NCBI GenBank assembly: GCA_905235285.1
Contig: CAJOLI010000015.1
Span: 1 to 33,388 of the forward strand
Source: an uncultured Bacteroidaceae bacterium
Lineage (GTDB): Bacteria; Bacteroidota; Bacteroidia; Bacteroidales; Bacteroidaceae
Reading direction: 5' to 3'
DNA length: 33,388 nt
Below, piece by piece: positions 1 through 7,976 of this stretch (position 1 is the first letter of the stretch; every line of letters begins with the position of its first letter). A program made the translations under genes and the position numbers. The notes under the pieces are model-generated. The model was not told where the DNA came from and made no database searches. It worked only from the letters and a program-made list of their open reading frames with translations.

Positions 1-166
1 AACACCTGTTTATGGGCAATGCGGACGATGATTATTGCGCATCTGAGTTTTAGCGGACAGCAATAGAAATAAATATTGAAATCATTGACAAAAGAAGATT
101 AATAGCATAGAGCTTATACCGAACTTGCGTTAGGATAAAAATAGTTTCTTGCTATTTATAGAGAAA

Positions 167-201
167 ATCGGTCGTCAGCATGTAACTGTCTGACGACCGA
201 T
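167..201 (-). terminator. Strong hairpin, probable minus-strand terminator
   Basis: A perfect 12-bp inverted repeat, ATCGGTCGTCAG (167-178) and CTGACGACCGAT (190-201), encloses an 11-nt loop. Read on the minus strand the stem is followed by TTTTCTC, as in an intrinsic terminator. It lies about 360 bp beyond the nrdG stop codon and could end the nrdDG transcript, although that is a long distance. Confidence 0.5.
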
Positions 202-234
202 AAGGGATAAGTATCACTTCAAAACTGTTTCTTT

Positions 235-264
235 GGGAGTCAAGCCAAACTTGACTCCCGTTTT
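235..264 (+). terminator. Hairpin with T-run, probable plus-strand terminator
   Basis: GGGAGTCAAG (235-244) pairs perfectly with CTTGACTCCC (250-259) across a 5-nt loop and is followed by GTTTT on the plus strand. This would suit termination of a plus-strand transcript arriving from left of the window, converging on nrdDG. It could also be one element of a larger structured RNA. Confidence 0.5.
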
Positions 265-557
265 CTGGTTCGTAGGTGCGGAAGGGCATTGGTGAACGGC
301 CGAAATGTCGCGTTCACTGCTTTATGCAGCCGAAAACATTTAGTAGGATACATTGTTCCATCGTGACGGAACAACTGACACAGCCAGTACCTTTTCGGTG
401 GGCAACTATTGTCGTGGGGCTTTACATCCTGATGGCTGCCGCTTTCTGGCAGGGCTTTCTGCATCCTTTCTTTGGCGCTGTCCGCCTAATCCGCAGTTTT
501 TTGGGGATACCTTCTATTGTCTTAATTTCATTCTTGTCGCTGCCCGCTGTTCCCTTA

Positions 558-1052
558 CTATCGACTCCACAGCACAGCGGAGCCGGCAGCGAGGGAGCGT
601 GGCACGTCGATAAGGCGCTGGTTGGCTGAGCCGCGGAAGAGTAGGTCGGTGGAGCGCTGTGAGGCGCTGTAAGGCCCGTCGACAAGGACATCTACGAGCT
701 CGAGTAGTCGTCGCTGTGCAGGCATTGTGAGTAGTGCCTCGAAGGTGTAGCCTGTGTAGCACCAGATGTTCTTGGCCGTGCGTGTGCGGATAGCCTGCGC
801 CAGCTGGACAAAGCCCTCTGGTTGTTGCATAGGATCGCCGCCCGTGAAAGTGACTCCAGGGGCAAAGGGATCTGCCTCGATAATCCCCATCAGCTCTTCA
901 ACGCTCATCTCTCGCCCGCCGTCTGCGGCCCACGACTGAGGGTTGTGGCAACCGGGGCAGTGGTGGCTGCAGCCGGCGCAGTAGATGCTGGTGCGGAAGC
1001 CGGGGCCGTCGACGGTGGTGTCCTCCATTATATCCAAAACTCGAATATGCAT
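558..1052 (-). CDS. nrdG: Anaerobic ribonucleotide reductase activating protein (radical SAM)
   Basis: This is the activase that uses S-adenosylmethionine and a 4Fe-4S cluster to create the glycyl radical on NrdD under anaerobic conditions. The 164-aa protein has the radical-SAM cluster motif CxxxCxxC as Cys28, Cys32 and Cys35, preceded by the DGPGFRTSIYCAGC context usual in NrdG. It also has the SAM-binding GGDP at about 71-74, IWCYTGYTFE, LVDVLVDGPY and a terminal RGSANQR. About 15 residues follow RGSANQRLIDVP, a little longer than the E. coli protein. The ATG lies 43 bp after the nrdD stop codon, so the two genes almost certainly form one transcript. No separate promoter is apparent in the gap. 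Confidence 0.95.
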   Translation of the reverse strand: MHIRVLDIMEDTTVDGPGFRTSIYCAGCSHHCPGCHNPQSWAADGGREMSVEELMGIIEADPFAPGVTFTGGDPMQQPEGFVQLAQAIRTRTAKNIWCYTGYTFEALLTMPAQRRLLELVDVLVDGPYSASQRSTDLLFRGSANQRLIDVPRSLAAGSAVLWSR

Positions 1053-1095
1053 AGAAAACTACTCATAAAAAAGTTTTGTGGTGTGATATGGTGTC

Positions 1096-3324
1096 TTATT
1101 CTTTGAATTCCAGGTAGTCGGTGTTATGGATTACGCGGTCGTTGAGTTCTGCCAGCTTGGCTCGGTTCCATCGTTCGGTAGTGCCTACGAGGTAGCCGGT
1201 GATGCGCTGCAGGCGGTCGAGGTTAGTGCTGTGGCAGTGGGGGCATTCGTCGATGTGATCAGCAGTCTCGTATCCGCAGTCCATGCATCGTACGCGAGTG
1301 TGGTTGACACTGCCGTATCCGATGTTGAGAGCATCCATCATGTCGACGATATTCATGATGGCTTCGGGGTTGTGAGTGGCGTCGCCGTCAATCTCGACGT
1401 AGAAGATATGGCCGCCTCGAGTGAGCTCGTGGTATGGCGCCTCAATCTCGGCCTTGTGGCGTGCAGAACATTTGTAGTAAACGGGCACGTGGTTGGAATT
1501 GGTATAGTACTCGCGGTCGGTGATTCCAGGCAGGCGTCCGAACTGTTTCTGATCGCCTCGGGTGAAGCGCCCGCTGAGGCCCTCGGCTGGCGTGGCCAGC
1601 ACGGAGTAGTTGTGTTGGTAGCGTACGCTGAAATCGTTGACGCGGTCGCGCATGTAGGTTACGATTTTCAGCCCGAGTTTCTGAGCCTCTGCGCTCTCGC
1701 CGTGGTGCTTGCCTGTGAGTGCCACGAGGCATTCGGCCAGACCGATGAAGCCGATGCCAAGCGTGCCTTGGTTGATGACGCTCTCGATGGTGTCGTTGGA
1801 ACACAGTTTCTCGCAGCCTACCCAGAGGCTGTGCATGAGCAGCGGGAACTGTTTGGCGAAAGCCGTCTTCTGGAACTCGACACGTTCGTGGAGCTGGCGA
1901 GCCGTGATCTCGAGCAGGTTGTCGAGCTTAGCGAAGAAGGCCGCAATGCGTTGCTCCTGGTCATGGATGTCCATGCATTCGATGGCGAGCTTGACGATGT
2001 TTATGGTTGAGAAGCTGAGGTTACCGCGGCCGATGCTGGTACGGGGCCCGAATCGGTTCTCGAAGACGCGTGTCCGGCAGCCCATAGTGGCCACCTCGTG
2101 GATGTAGCGCTTGGGGTCGTCAGCGCGCCAGTCGGCGTCCTGGTTGTAGGTGGCGTCGAGGTTGAGGAAGTTAGGGAAGAAACGGCGTGCGGTGACTTTG
2201 CAGGCCAGTTGGTAGAGGTCGTAGTTGGGGTCGGTGGGCAGGTATGAGACGCCGCGCTTCTTTTTCCATATCTGTATGGGGAAGATGGCGGTGACGCCGG
2301 AGCCTACGCCCTCGTATGTCGTGTTGAGGATCTCGCGTATGATACAGCGGCCTTCGGCGCTGGTGTCTGTACCATAGTTAATAGAAGAGAAAACGACCTG
2401 GTTGCCGCCTCGGCTGTGGATGGTGTTCATGTTGTGGATGAAGGCTTCCATGGCCTGATGCACCCGGCTTACAGTCTTGTTCATGGCGTGCTGCAGGACT
2501 CGCGCTTCGCCTTCGAGCCCGCTGAGGTCCTTGATGATGTAGTCGTCGAGGGCTGCCTGATAGAGATGGCTGTAGTCAGCTGCGAAGAGTTCCTCGAGTT
2601 TCTTCACTTCCTCGACGAAAGTCATACGCACGTAGGGCGCGAGGTAAAAGTCGAAGGCGGGGATGGCCTGTCCGCCATGCATCTCATTCTGGGCTGTCTC
2701 CATGCTTATGCAGGCAAGGACGCTGGCCGTCTCGATGCGTTTGGCAGGCCGGCTCTCGCCGTGCCCGGCCATGTAGCCGCCCTCAAGGACGTGGTCCAAG
2801 GGGTGTTGTACACACGTGAGCGACTTGGTGGGGTAGTAGTCCTTGTCGTGGATGTGGAGGTAGTTATTCTTCACGGCCTCGCGGATATCGTCGGCCAGCA
2901 GGTAGTCGTCGACGAATGGCTTGGTTGTCTCGCTGGCAAACTTCATCATCATGCCAGCGGGCGTGTCGGCGTTCATGTTGGCGTTCTCGCGCGTGACGTC
3001 GTTGCTCTTTATGTTGATGATCTCGAGGAACATTTCGCGCGTCTTAGCCTTGCGGGCTATGGAACGCTGGTTGCGGTACTGGATGTAAATCTTGGCCACG
3101 TCCTTGCGCGCGCTCTTCATGAGTTCGAGCTCTACGAGGTCTTGAATCTCCTCAACGGTCATCTGAGGTTTGCCGCGCATGCTGATGCGGTCAGCAATTT
3201 GGTGTGTGAGGTGCTCGTCTTCGCCCTCGTCGGTGCGAAGCATAGCTTTGCGGATTGCGGCTACGATTTTCTCTTCGTTGAAGCCTACGATGCGCCCGTC
3301 GCGCTTGACTACTGTCTGAATCAT
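1096..3324 (-). CDS. nrdD: Anaerobic ribonucleoside-triphosphate reductase
   Basis: This is the class III enzyme that reduces ribonucleoside triphosphates to deoxyribonucleotides without oxygen. The 742-aa protein starts with an ATP-cone allosteric domain (VVKRDGRIVGFNEEKIVAAIRKAM, about residues 5-30), followed by the glycyl-radical enzyme barrel. Near the C-terminus is a four-cysteine zinc site (CMDCGYETADHIDECPHC), then the radical loop RITGYLVG with the radical glycine at about residue 710. The length is normal for the family. It is first in an operon with nrdG, whose product activates it. A Bacteroidota-type promoter lies at 3449-3480, giving a leader of roughly 115 nt, and a palindrome sits just upstream of that promoter. 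Confidence 0.97.
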   Translation of the reverse strand: MIQTVVKRDGRIVGFNEEKIVAAIRKAMLRTDEGEDEHLTHQIADRISMRGKPQMTVEEIQDLVELELMKSARKDVAKIYIQYRNQRSIARKAKTREMFLEIINIKSNDVTRENANMNADTPAGMMMKFASETTKPFVDDYLLADDIREAVKNNYLHIHDKDYYPTKSLTCVQHPLDHVLEGGYMAGHGESRPAKRIETASVLACISMETAQNEMHGGQAIPAFDFYLAPYVRMTFVEEVKKLEELFAADYSHLYQAALDDYIIKDLSGLEGEARVLQHAMNKTVSRVHQAMEAFIHNMNTIHSRGGNQVVFSSINYGTDTSAEGRCIIREILNTTYEGVGSGVTAIFPIQIWKKKRGVSYLPTDPNYDLYQLACKVTARRFFPNFLNLDATYNQDADWRADDPKRYIHEVATMGCRTRVFENRFGPRTSIGRGNLSFSTINIVKLAIECMDIHDQEQRIAAFFAKLDNLLEITARQLHERVEFQKTAFAKQFPLLMHSLWVGCEKLCSNDTIESVINQGTLGIGFIGLAECLVALTGKHHGESAEAQKLGLKIVTYMRDRVNDFSVRYQHNYSVLATPAEGLSGRFTRGDQKQFGRLPGITDREYYTNSNHVPVYYKCSARHKAEIEAPYHELTRGGHIFYVEIDGDATHNPEAIMNIVDMMDALNIGYGSVNHTRVRCMDCGYETADHIDECPHCHSTNLDRLQRITGYLVGTTERWNRAKLAELNDRVIHNTDYLEFKE

Positions 3325-3448
3325 TGCTGTTGGTGCCGTTCGGCAGTTACGCTTAGCGGTTAGTGCTGAACGTGTTGGATTTATAGGTTAAAGTATAAGT
3401 TAAATCAGGCTGGAAGAACTTTCCTACTCAGTTAATCGGAAATCGTTG

Positions 3449-3480
3449 CAAAGGTATAGTGTTTGACTGGATTAAGCAAG
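3449..3480 (-). promoter_or_regulatory. nrdDG promoter
   Basis: On the minus strand a -7 element TACCTTTG (plus coordinates 3449-3456) is preceded after a 20-nt spacer by CTTG (3477-3480). This fits the Bacteroidota TTG / TAnnTTTG promoter. Transcription would begin near 3442, about 118 nt before the nrdD ATG. Confidence 0.7.
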
Positions 3481-3499
3481 AAAAACGAATATTTTTTTT

Positions 3500-3519
3500 A
3501 AAAGTTTTCCAAAACTTTT
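3500..3519. promoter_or_regulatory. Palindrome upstream of the nrdD promoter, candidate operator
   Basis: AAAAGTTTTCCAAAACTTTT is a perfect inverted repeat (AAAAGTTTT-CC-AAAACTTTT). A second partial copy, AAAAGTTTTCCAAA, occurs at 3565-3578. Both lie in the 493-bp space between the divergent nrdD and metalloprotease genes. The palindrome sits about 20 bp upstream of the nrdD -33 element, a position that suits an activator or a nucleotide/oxygen-responsive regulator. It does not resemble the usual NrdR box. Its regulator is unknown. The rest of the gap holds the two promoters and nothing else I recognise. Confidence 0.4.
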
Positions 3520-3725
3520 TAAACAATGGTTGATAATCAAGCTGTTGGAAAAAGTTGCTCGTTCAAAAGTTTTCCAAATTGAAAACCTTTCGACCAGTTG
3601 GGTTTCGCAAGAGTGATGATTTTAGTGGGCCATTCGGTGGTGGAAATGTGTCTTTCAGAGGCCTTTAAGCATTAGGGATGGCAGATAAAAAAGAAGGCTG
3701 AAAATATTCTTTTCCGTCTCTTTTC

Positions 3726-3756
3726 TTGGCCGAGAAGTAAACTTTCATTATTTTTG
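3726..3756 (+). promoter_or_regulatory. Promoter of the metalloprotease gene
   Basis: TTG (3726-3728), a 20-nt spacer and TATTTTTG (3749-3756) fit the Bacteroidota promoter consensus. This gives a leader of about 55 nt before the ATG at 3818. Confidence 0.65.
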
Positions 3757-3817
3757 CAACGGAAAAGCTAAGAAATATATTGTAGCAAATAATCAAAAAC
3801 TTTTAAATAATACAGCA

Positions 3818-4714
3818 ATGATTAAGAAAATCATTTCGTGCACCGTGGTTGCTGCGGTGCTCTCAGCGTGTTCTACGGTCAGCATGACTGGACGCAAACA
3901 GTTGAATCTGGTGTCGGAGTCGGAGATACTCTCGGCTAGCTTGACAGAGTATCAGAGCTACATGAAGTCGGCCAAGGTGTCGACCGACGCTAATGCCACG
4001 GCTGTCGTAAAGAACGTGGCGCAGCGCATAGCTGCTGCCGCCGAGGCTTATCTGACCGTGACGGGGCAGACAGACGACCTGCAGAACTACGCCTGGGAGT
4101 TTAACCTCACTCAGGACGACAACCTCAACGCTTTCTGTATGCCTGGCGGCAAGATAGTGGTCTACTTCGGCATGCTTAAGCTCATAGGTAACGGAACCGA
4201 CCGCGACGACGAACTGGCAGCCGTGATAGGTCACGAAGTGGGTCATGCCATAGCCAAGCACGGACAGGAGCGTGCCAGCCAGCAGATACTGCAGCAGATG
4301 GGCGGCTCGGTGCTCGGCGCGGTCGTCGGTGGCGCCAGCGCTCAGACGCAGCAGGCCGTTGCCGCGGCCTACGGTATGGGCACGCAGTACGGCGCCCTGC
4401 TTCCCTTCTCGCGTAAGCATGAGTTGGAGGCTGACTACATTGGCATAGTGTTGGCCACGATTGCTGGCTACGATGCTAACGCAGCCGTCACGCTTTGGCA
4501 GAAGATGGAGGCAGCCAGCGGCGGCAGCAACCCTACACCCTTCATGAGCACTCACCCCAGCAGCTCTAAGCGCATCAGCGAGCTGCAGAAGTCAATACCT
4601 AAGGTTAAGGCTGAGTACGGCAACGTGTCGCAGCCGGCAACTACGCCTGCGGCCACCAAGTCGTCAACGTCGACGACCTCGACCAAGAAGGGCACTGGCT
4701 TTAAGATTGGATAG
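3818..4714 (+). CDS. M48-family metalloprotease lipoprotein
   Basis: This is a zinc-dependent peptidase predicted to act in the periplasm, tethered as a lipoprotein, probably in envelope protein quality control like the LoiP/BepA group. The N-terminus is a lipoprotein signal with lipobox LSAC (Cys18). The zinc motif HEVGH is at 139-143. The third ligand Glu202 lies in SRKHELEADYIG, the M48 pattern R-x-x-E-x-x-A-D. THPSSSKRI follows near residue 246, as in other family members. The core ends near residue 265, and a Ser/Thr/Ala-rich tail of about 30 residues then runs to the end and looks like a flexible linker. No TPR domain is present. The stop TAG is immediately followed by the TTG start of the HAD gene, so the two are probably translated together. 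The specific substrate is not deducible. Confidence 0.92.
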   Translation: MIKKIISCTVVAAVLSACSTVSMTGRKQLNLVSESEILSASLTEYQSYMKSAKVSTDANATAVVKNVAQRIAAAAEAYLTVTGQTDDLQNYAWEFNLTQDDNLNAFCMPGGKIVVYFGMLKLIGNGTDRDDELAAVIGHEVGHAIAKHGQERASQQILQQMGGSVLGAVVGGASAQTQQAVAAAYGMGTQYGALLPFSRKHELEADYIGIVLATIAGYDANAAVTLWQKMEAASGGSNPTPFMSTHPSSSKRISELQKSIPKVKAEYGNVSQPATTPAATKSSTSTTSTKKGTGFKIG

Positions 4715-5374
4715 TTGGAAGGCCGGAAGATAAAAGCCGTCGTCTTTGACCTCGACGGCACATTGCTTGACACGCTCGAGGATTTGTGTAATGCCACTAA
4801 CTGGGCTCTGCGGCACAATGGTCTGCCTGAGCGGACTCTGGATGAGGTGCGGACGTTCGTCGGCAATGGTGTGCGGCGCCTCATAGAGCGTGCCGTACCA
4901 CGTGGGACTGGTGCGACACAGTTGGAGCGCGTGTTTGCAGACTTCAAGGCATATTATGTCGACCACTGCCAGGAATTTACGTGCCTCTATGATGGCGTGG
5001 CCGAACTCCTGCGCCGTCTCAAGGAAGCCGGCCTGCGCCTGGCTATCGTCAGCAACAAACTGCAGGCAGGCGTCGACGAGCTTTACACCCGCTATTTCAG
5101 CGACAGTGTGGAGGTGGCCGTGGGCGAGCGTCAGGGCGTGGCACGTAAGCCACAGCCAGACATGGTGAGGATAGCGCTGGATGCCCTTGGCGTAAAGGCC
5201 GAAGATGCTGTCTACGTCGGCGACTCCGATGTGGACCTGATGACGGCTCGCAACAGCGGCCTACCCTGCATCAGCGTCCTCTGGGGCTTTCGCGACAAGG
5301 ATTTCCTTGTGGCACACGGTGCCACTTGCCTGGTTGAGCGTCCCGAGGAAATAACAAATCTGCTAACCTGTTAG
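4715..5374 (+). CDS. HAD-superfamily hydrolase, phosphoglycolate phosphatase-like
   Basis: This is a predicted small-molecule phosphatase of HAD subfamily IA. The 219-aa protein shows motif I DLDGTLLDT (nucleophile and acid Asp near residues 12 and 14), motif II IVSNK at about 112, the motif III lysine in RKPQPD at about 145, and motif IV VYVGDSDVDLMTARNSG at about 165-185. A helical cap lies between motifs I and II. The start is an unusual TTG placed directly after the upstream TAG. No better in-frame ATG precedes motif I, so TTG with translational coupling to the protease gene is the best reading. Phosphoglycolate phosphatase is the usual annotation, but pyrophosphatase or another sugar-phosphate specificity cannot be excluded. 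Confidence 0.88.
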   Translation: MEGRKIKAVVFDLDGTLLDTLEDLCNATNWALRHNGLPERTLDEVRTFVGNGVRRLIERAVPRGTGATQLERVFADFKAYYVDHCQEFTCLYDGVAELLRRLKEAGLRLAIVSNKLQAGVDELYTRYFSDSVEVAVGERQGVARKPQPDMVRIALDALGVKAEDAVYVGDSDVDLMTARNSGLPCISVLWGFRDKDFLVAHGATCLVERPEEITNLLTC

Positions 5375-5553
5375 CGTGTTAATAATTCCCGTTTCTGATA
5401 TCGGTCTCGGTCGGCCTAAGAATCTATAAGAGATCTCATCCCAAATATCTCTTTCTTGAAGCCCGGATTTTATATTTGAATGATTTTGAGCGAAGCGACC
5501 CCAATAGCTTGTGGTCAGGAACAACCTAAATGAGTTTATAATCTGTAGAAGAT

Positions 5554-6066
5554 ATGTCAATATGTCTGATTACCGGAGGACAGCGATCGGGCAAAAGCAT
5601 ACATGCCGAGCGGCTGGCACTGACGCTCTCCAAGAATCCGATATACATGGCTACTGCTCATGTATGGGACGAGGAATTTCATGAGCGGGTGAAGAAACAC
5701 CAGCAACGCCGCGGGCCCGAATGGACGAATATAGAAGAAGAGCGCTGGCTCAGCCGGCACGATGTGCGGGGGAGGGTAGTGCTCGTAGATTGTCTGACGC
5801 TGTGGGCCACGAACTTTTTCTTCGCCGATGGTGCTGAAGCCGACGTTGAGAGAGCTCTTGAGACTATGAAGGCTGAGTTCGACCGCCTCACGTCGCAAGA
5901 TGCCACCTTCATCATCGTCACCAACGAGATAGGGTCTGGCGGGACGCCTGTCAACGATGTCCAGCGCCGCTTCACTGATTTGCTGGGTTTGTTGAACCAG
6001 TATGCAGCCCAGAAGGCCGATGAGGTAGTGATGATGGTCAGCGGAATTCCTGTAAAAATAAAATAG
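5554..6066 (+). CDS. cobU: Bifunctional adenosylcobinamide kinase / adenosylcobinamide-phosphate guanylyltransferase
   Basis: CobU phosphorylates adenosylcobinamide and then transfers GMP to give adenosylcobinamide-GDP, the activated corrinoid used by CobS. The 170-aa protein is of normal length. It opens with the P-loop GGQRSGKS (8-15). YMATAHVWDEEFHERVKKHQQRR follows, and His49 there is the probable GMP-carrying histidine. The DCLTLWATNF and VTNEIGSGGTPVNDVQRRFTDLLG blocks are typical of the family. It is the first gene of a cobU-cobT-cobS cluster. No cobalamin riboswitch is recognisable in the 179 bp upstream. A TATATTTG at 5471-5478 could be a -7 element but lacks a good -33 partner. Confidence 0.95.
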   Translation: MSICLITGGQRSGKSIHAERLALTLSKNPIYMATAHVWDEEFHERVKKHQQRRGPEWTNIEEERWLSRHDVRGRVVLVDCLTLWATNFFFADGAEADVERALETMKAEFDRLTSQDATFIIVTNEIGSGGTPVNDVQRRFTDLLGLLNQYAAQKADEVVMMVSGIPVKIK

Positions 6067-6084
6067 ATATTACCCCACTCAGAG

Positions 6085-6121
6085 CTCACCCCCGACCATC
6101 CCGATGGAGGGATGATGTGAG
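6085..6121 (+). other. Hairpin between cobU and cobT
   Basis: CATCCC (6097-6102) pairs with GGGATG (6109-6114), nested inside CTCAC (6085-6089) and GTGAG (6117-6121). No T-run follows, so it is not an obvious terminator. It sits in the 102-bp gap between two genes of one operon and may affect mRNA processing or stability. Confidence 0.35.
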
Positions 6122-6168
6122 TTAAAGGGGCTGGCCCGAAGGACTAAAAATTAAACGTAGTTGCTTGT

Positions 6169-7206
6169 ATGGATAAGAGTTTAGAACAACGATTAAGAAA
6201 TAAGATTGACAACCTGAACAAGCCAAAAGGTTCGCTCGGGCGTCTGGAGGAACTGGCCTTGCAGATAGGGCTGATACAACAGACGCTTTCGCCCGAGCTG
6301 CGCCACCCCGTCCATCTGCTCTTCGCCGCTGACCACGGCATAGAGCACGAGGGCGTGAGTGTCTCGCCGCGCTGCATCACCTGGCAGCAGATGCAGAACT
6401 TTACGCGTGGCGGTGGCGGGGTGAATATGTTCTGCCGCCAGCATGGCTTTGAACTGCGACTCATAGACGTGGGCGTAGACTATGACCTCAGTGCCTTTCC
6501 GGCTATCCTCAACCGCAAGATTAATCCGCATGGCACGGCTAACTTCCTGCATGGCCCGGCGATGACAGAGGAACAAAGTGAAAAGGCCCTCGCCGTAGGT
6601 CGCGAACAAGTCGACGAGGCCTTCGGCAAGGGTTGTAATATAATAAGTATCGGCGAGATGGGTATTGCCAACACCTCTCCCTCGAGCATCTGGATGAGTC
6701 TGCTGCTCGACTTGCCGCTGGAGCAATGCGTAGGTGCCGGTGCGGGTTTGGATGCCGATGGCATTCGCCATAAGCTGGATGTGCTCAGACGTAGTGTATC
6801 TGTCATGCAGTCGGCCAATGTCCCTGCCGACCGCGAGTCTTATGTACGCTACCTCATGCGCTACTTCGGAGGCTTCGAGATGGTGGCAACCGTAGGTGCC
6901 ATGCTACGAGCTGCAGAGCGTAGGATGGTTGTGCTTGTCGATGGTTTCATCATGTCGGCCTGTGCACTAGTAGCCAGCTCCCTGGAACCCTCGTTCTCCG
7001 ACGTGGCCATCTTCTGTCATTCCGGCGACGAGAGCGGCCACAAACTCATGCTCGACAGTATGGGGGCAAAGCCTTTGCTCAGCCTGAGTCTGCGTTTAGG
7101 CGAGGGCACGGGCGCTCTCTGCGCCTTCCCTATCGTTGATTCGGCCGTGCGCATGATGAATGAAATGGGCAATTTCGAAGACAATAAAATAACAAAGTAC
7201 TTCTGA
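6169..7206 (+). CDS. cobT: Nicotinate-nucleotide-dimethylbenzimidazole phosphoribosyltransferase
   Basis: CobT makes alpha-ribazole phosphate from the lower-ligand base and nicotinate mononucleotide, supplying the nucleotide loop for cobalamin assembly. The 345-aa protein matches the family length. It begins with LNKPKGSLGRLEELALQIG and has FAADHGIEHEGVSVSP near residues 50-65. It also has the GGGGVNMFCRQHG block, IGEMGIANTSPSSI, and a C-terminal LRLGEGTGALCAFPIVDSA in which Glu312 is the expected general base. Its TGA overlaps the cobS ATG by one base, so the two are translationally coupled. The cobU stop is 102 bp upstream with an intervening hairpin. The lower-ligand base used cannot be read from the sequence. 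Confidence 0.95.
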   Translation: MDKSLEQRLRNKIDNLNKPKGSLGRLEELALQIGLIQQTLSPELRHPVHLLFAADHGIEHEGVSVSPRCITWQQMQNFTRGGGGVNMFCRQHGFELRLIDVGVDYDLSAFPAILNRKINPHGTANFLHGPAMTEEQSEKALAVGREQVDEAFGKGCNIISIGEMGIANTSPSSIWMSLLLDLPLEQCVGAGAGLDADGIRHKLDVLRRSVSVMQSANVPADRESYVRYLMRYFGGFEMVATVGAMLRAAERRMVVLVDGFIMSACALVASSLEPSFSDVAIFCHSGDESGHKLMLDSMGAKPLLSLSLRLGEGTGALCAFPIVDSAVRMMNEMGNFEDNKITKYF

Positions 7207-7958
7207 TGGACAAGTTCTTAGCCTCGCTCATTTTCTTTACAAGGATGCCTTGGTGGCGGCTGCGAAGCGTGCCGAAGGCGGCTTTCGAGCATGTGGTGGA
7301 CTACTGGCCCATCATAGGGTGGCTCACGGGTGGCGTTATGGCCGCCGTTCTCTGGGGAGCCACGCAACTGGGCTGCCCCCTACCTGTGGCCGCGTTGTTG
7401 GCCATAGGAGCGCGTATGCTCCTGACGGGCGCTTTGCATGAGGACGGCCTTGCGGATTTCTGCGATGGCTTTGGCGGCGGCACTTCGCGTGCGCGTACAT
7501 TAGATATAATGAAAGATTCACATATCGGCACCTATGGCACGCTTGGACTGGTCCTCTACCTCGCGCTGCTGTGGACATGTATGCTGACTGTTGCAGCGCC
7601 TGCAGTGCTGCTGTTCGATGTGTCGGCCAAGTGTGCTGCCTCGCTCATCACGGGGCAACTCCCCTATGCCCGGGAAGCGGGCGGCGCCAAAAACGGTGTC
7701 GTCTACGTGGGGCGCTCGTGGCAAGGGTGGCTGCTTCACGCCATGCGCTGTGTCCTGGCTATGGCTCTCCCATTAGCTCTCTGCGTCTACGTAGGGCTGG
7801 GTGATATCGTGTACCTTCTTCCATTGCCGTTCGTGGTGGAGCTGTTGCTGATGCTGTGGATGCGTCATCGGCTGGGTGGTTACACCGGCGACTGCTGTGG
7901 CGCCTTGTTTCTGCTGTGCGAGCTCTCGCTTTACCTTGCGGCACAATTTTTCATGTGA
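7206..7958 (+). CDS. cobS: Adenosylcobinamide-GDP ribazoletransferase (cobalamin synthase)
   Basis: CobS is the integral-membrane enzyme that joins adenosylcobinamide-GDP to alpha-ribazole (phosphate), the last or next-to-last step of cobalamin synthesis. The 250-aa protein has the usual FFTRMPWW near the N-terminus, the conserved acidic signature EDGLADFCDGFGGG at about 78-91, MKDSHIGTYG at about 100, and several hydrophobic membrane segments. It overlaps cobT by one base. In many operons the phosphatase gene cobC follows. Here the next gene, 18 bp on, encodes a large secreted CotH protein instead, and no cobC is in the window. Confidence 0.95.
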   Translation: MDKFLASLIFFTRMPWWRLRSVPKAAFEHVVDYWPIIGWLTGGVMAAVLWGATQLGCPLPVAALLAIGARMLLTGALHEDGLADFCDGFGGGTSRARTLDIMKDSHIGTYGTLGLVLYLALLWTCMLTVAAPAVLLFDVSAKCAASLITGQLPYAREAGGAKNGVVYVGRSWQGWLLHAMRCVLAMALPLALCVYVGLGDIVYLLPLPFVVELLLMLWMRHRLGGYTGDCCGALFLLCELSLYLAAQFFM

Positions 7959-7976
7959 CGTTTAGATTCTTAAAAT

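Larger units (their letters stand above)
1..557. other. Gene-free region with a cluster of hairpins
   Basis: No open reading frame here has the look of a real protein: the frames on both strands are short, overlap one another and match no family I recognise. What is visible is a series of inverted repeats at 167-201, 235-259, 292-317 and 353-374. A GCGGACAGCAATA motif at 53-65 recurs in altered form near 16720-16768. The stretch lies downstream of nrdG, so part of it is the 3' end of the nrdDG transcript. The rest may be a structured RNA or simply terminators. Confidence 0.55.

Noticed and set aside
276..629. 117-codon plus-strand frame and overlapping frames on both strands near the window start
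   Set aside because: The frames run over hairpins and into the antisense of nrdG, have no family motif, and overlap one another.
2416..3363. 315-codon plus-strand frame opposite nrdD
   Set aside because: It is an antisense shadow of a clear nrdD gene, caused by GC-rich codon use.
5375..5553. Cobalamin riboswitch upstream of cobU
   Set aside because: I could not find the conserved B12-box-like core in this short interval; only a weak inverted repeat AAGAGAT/ATCTCTT is present.
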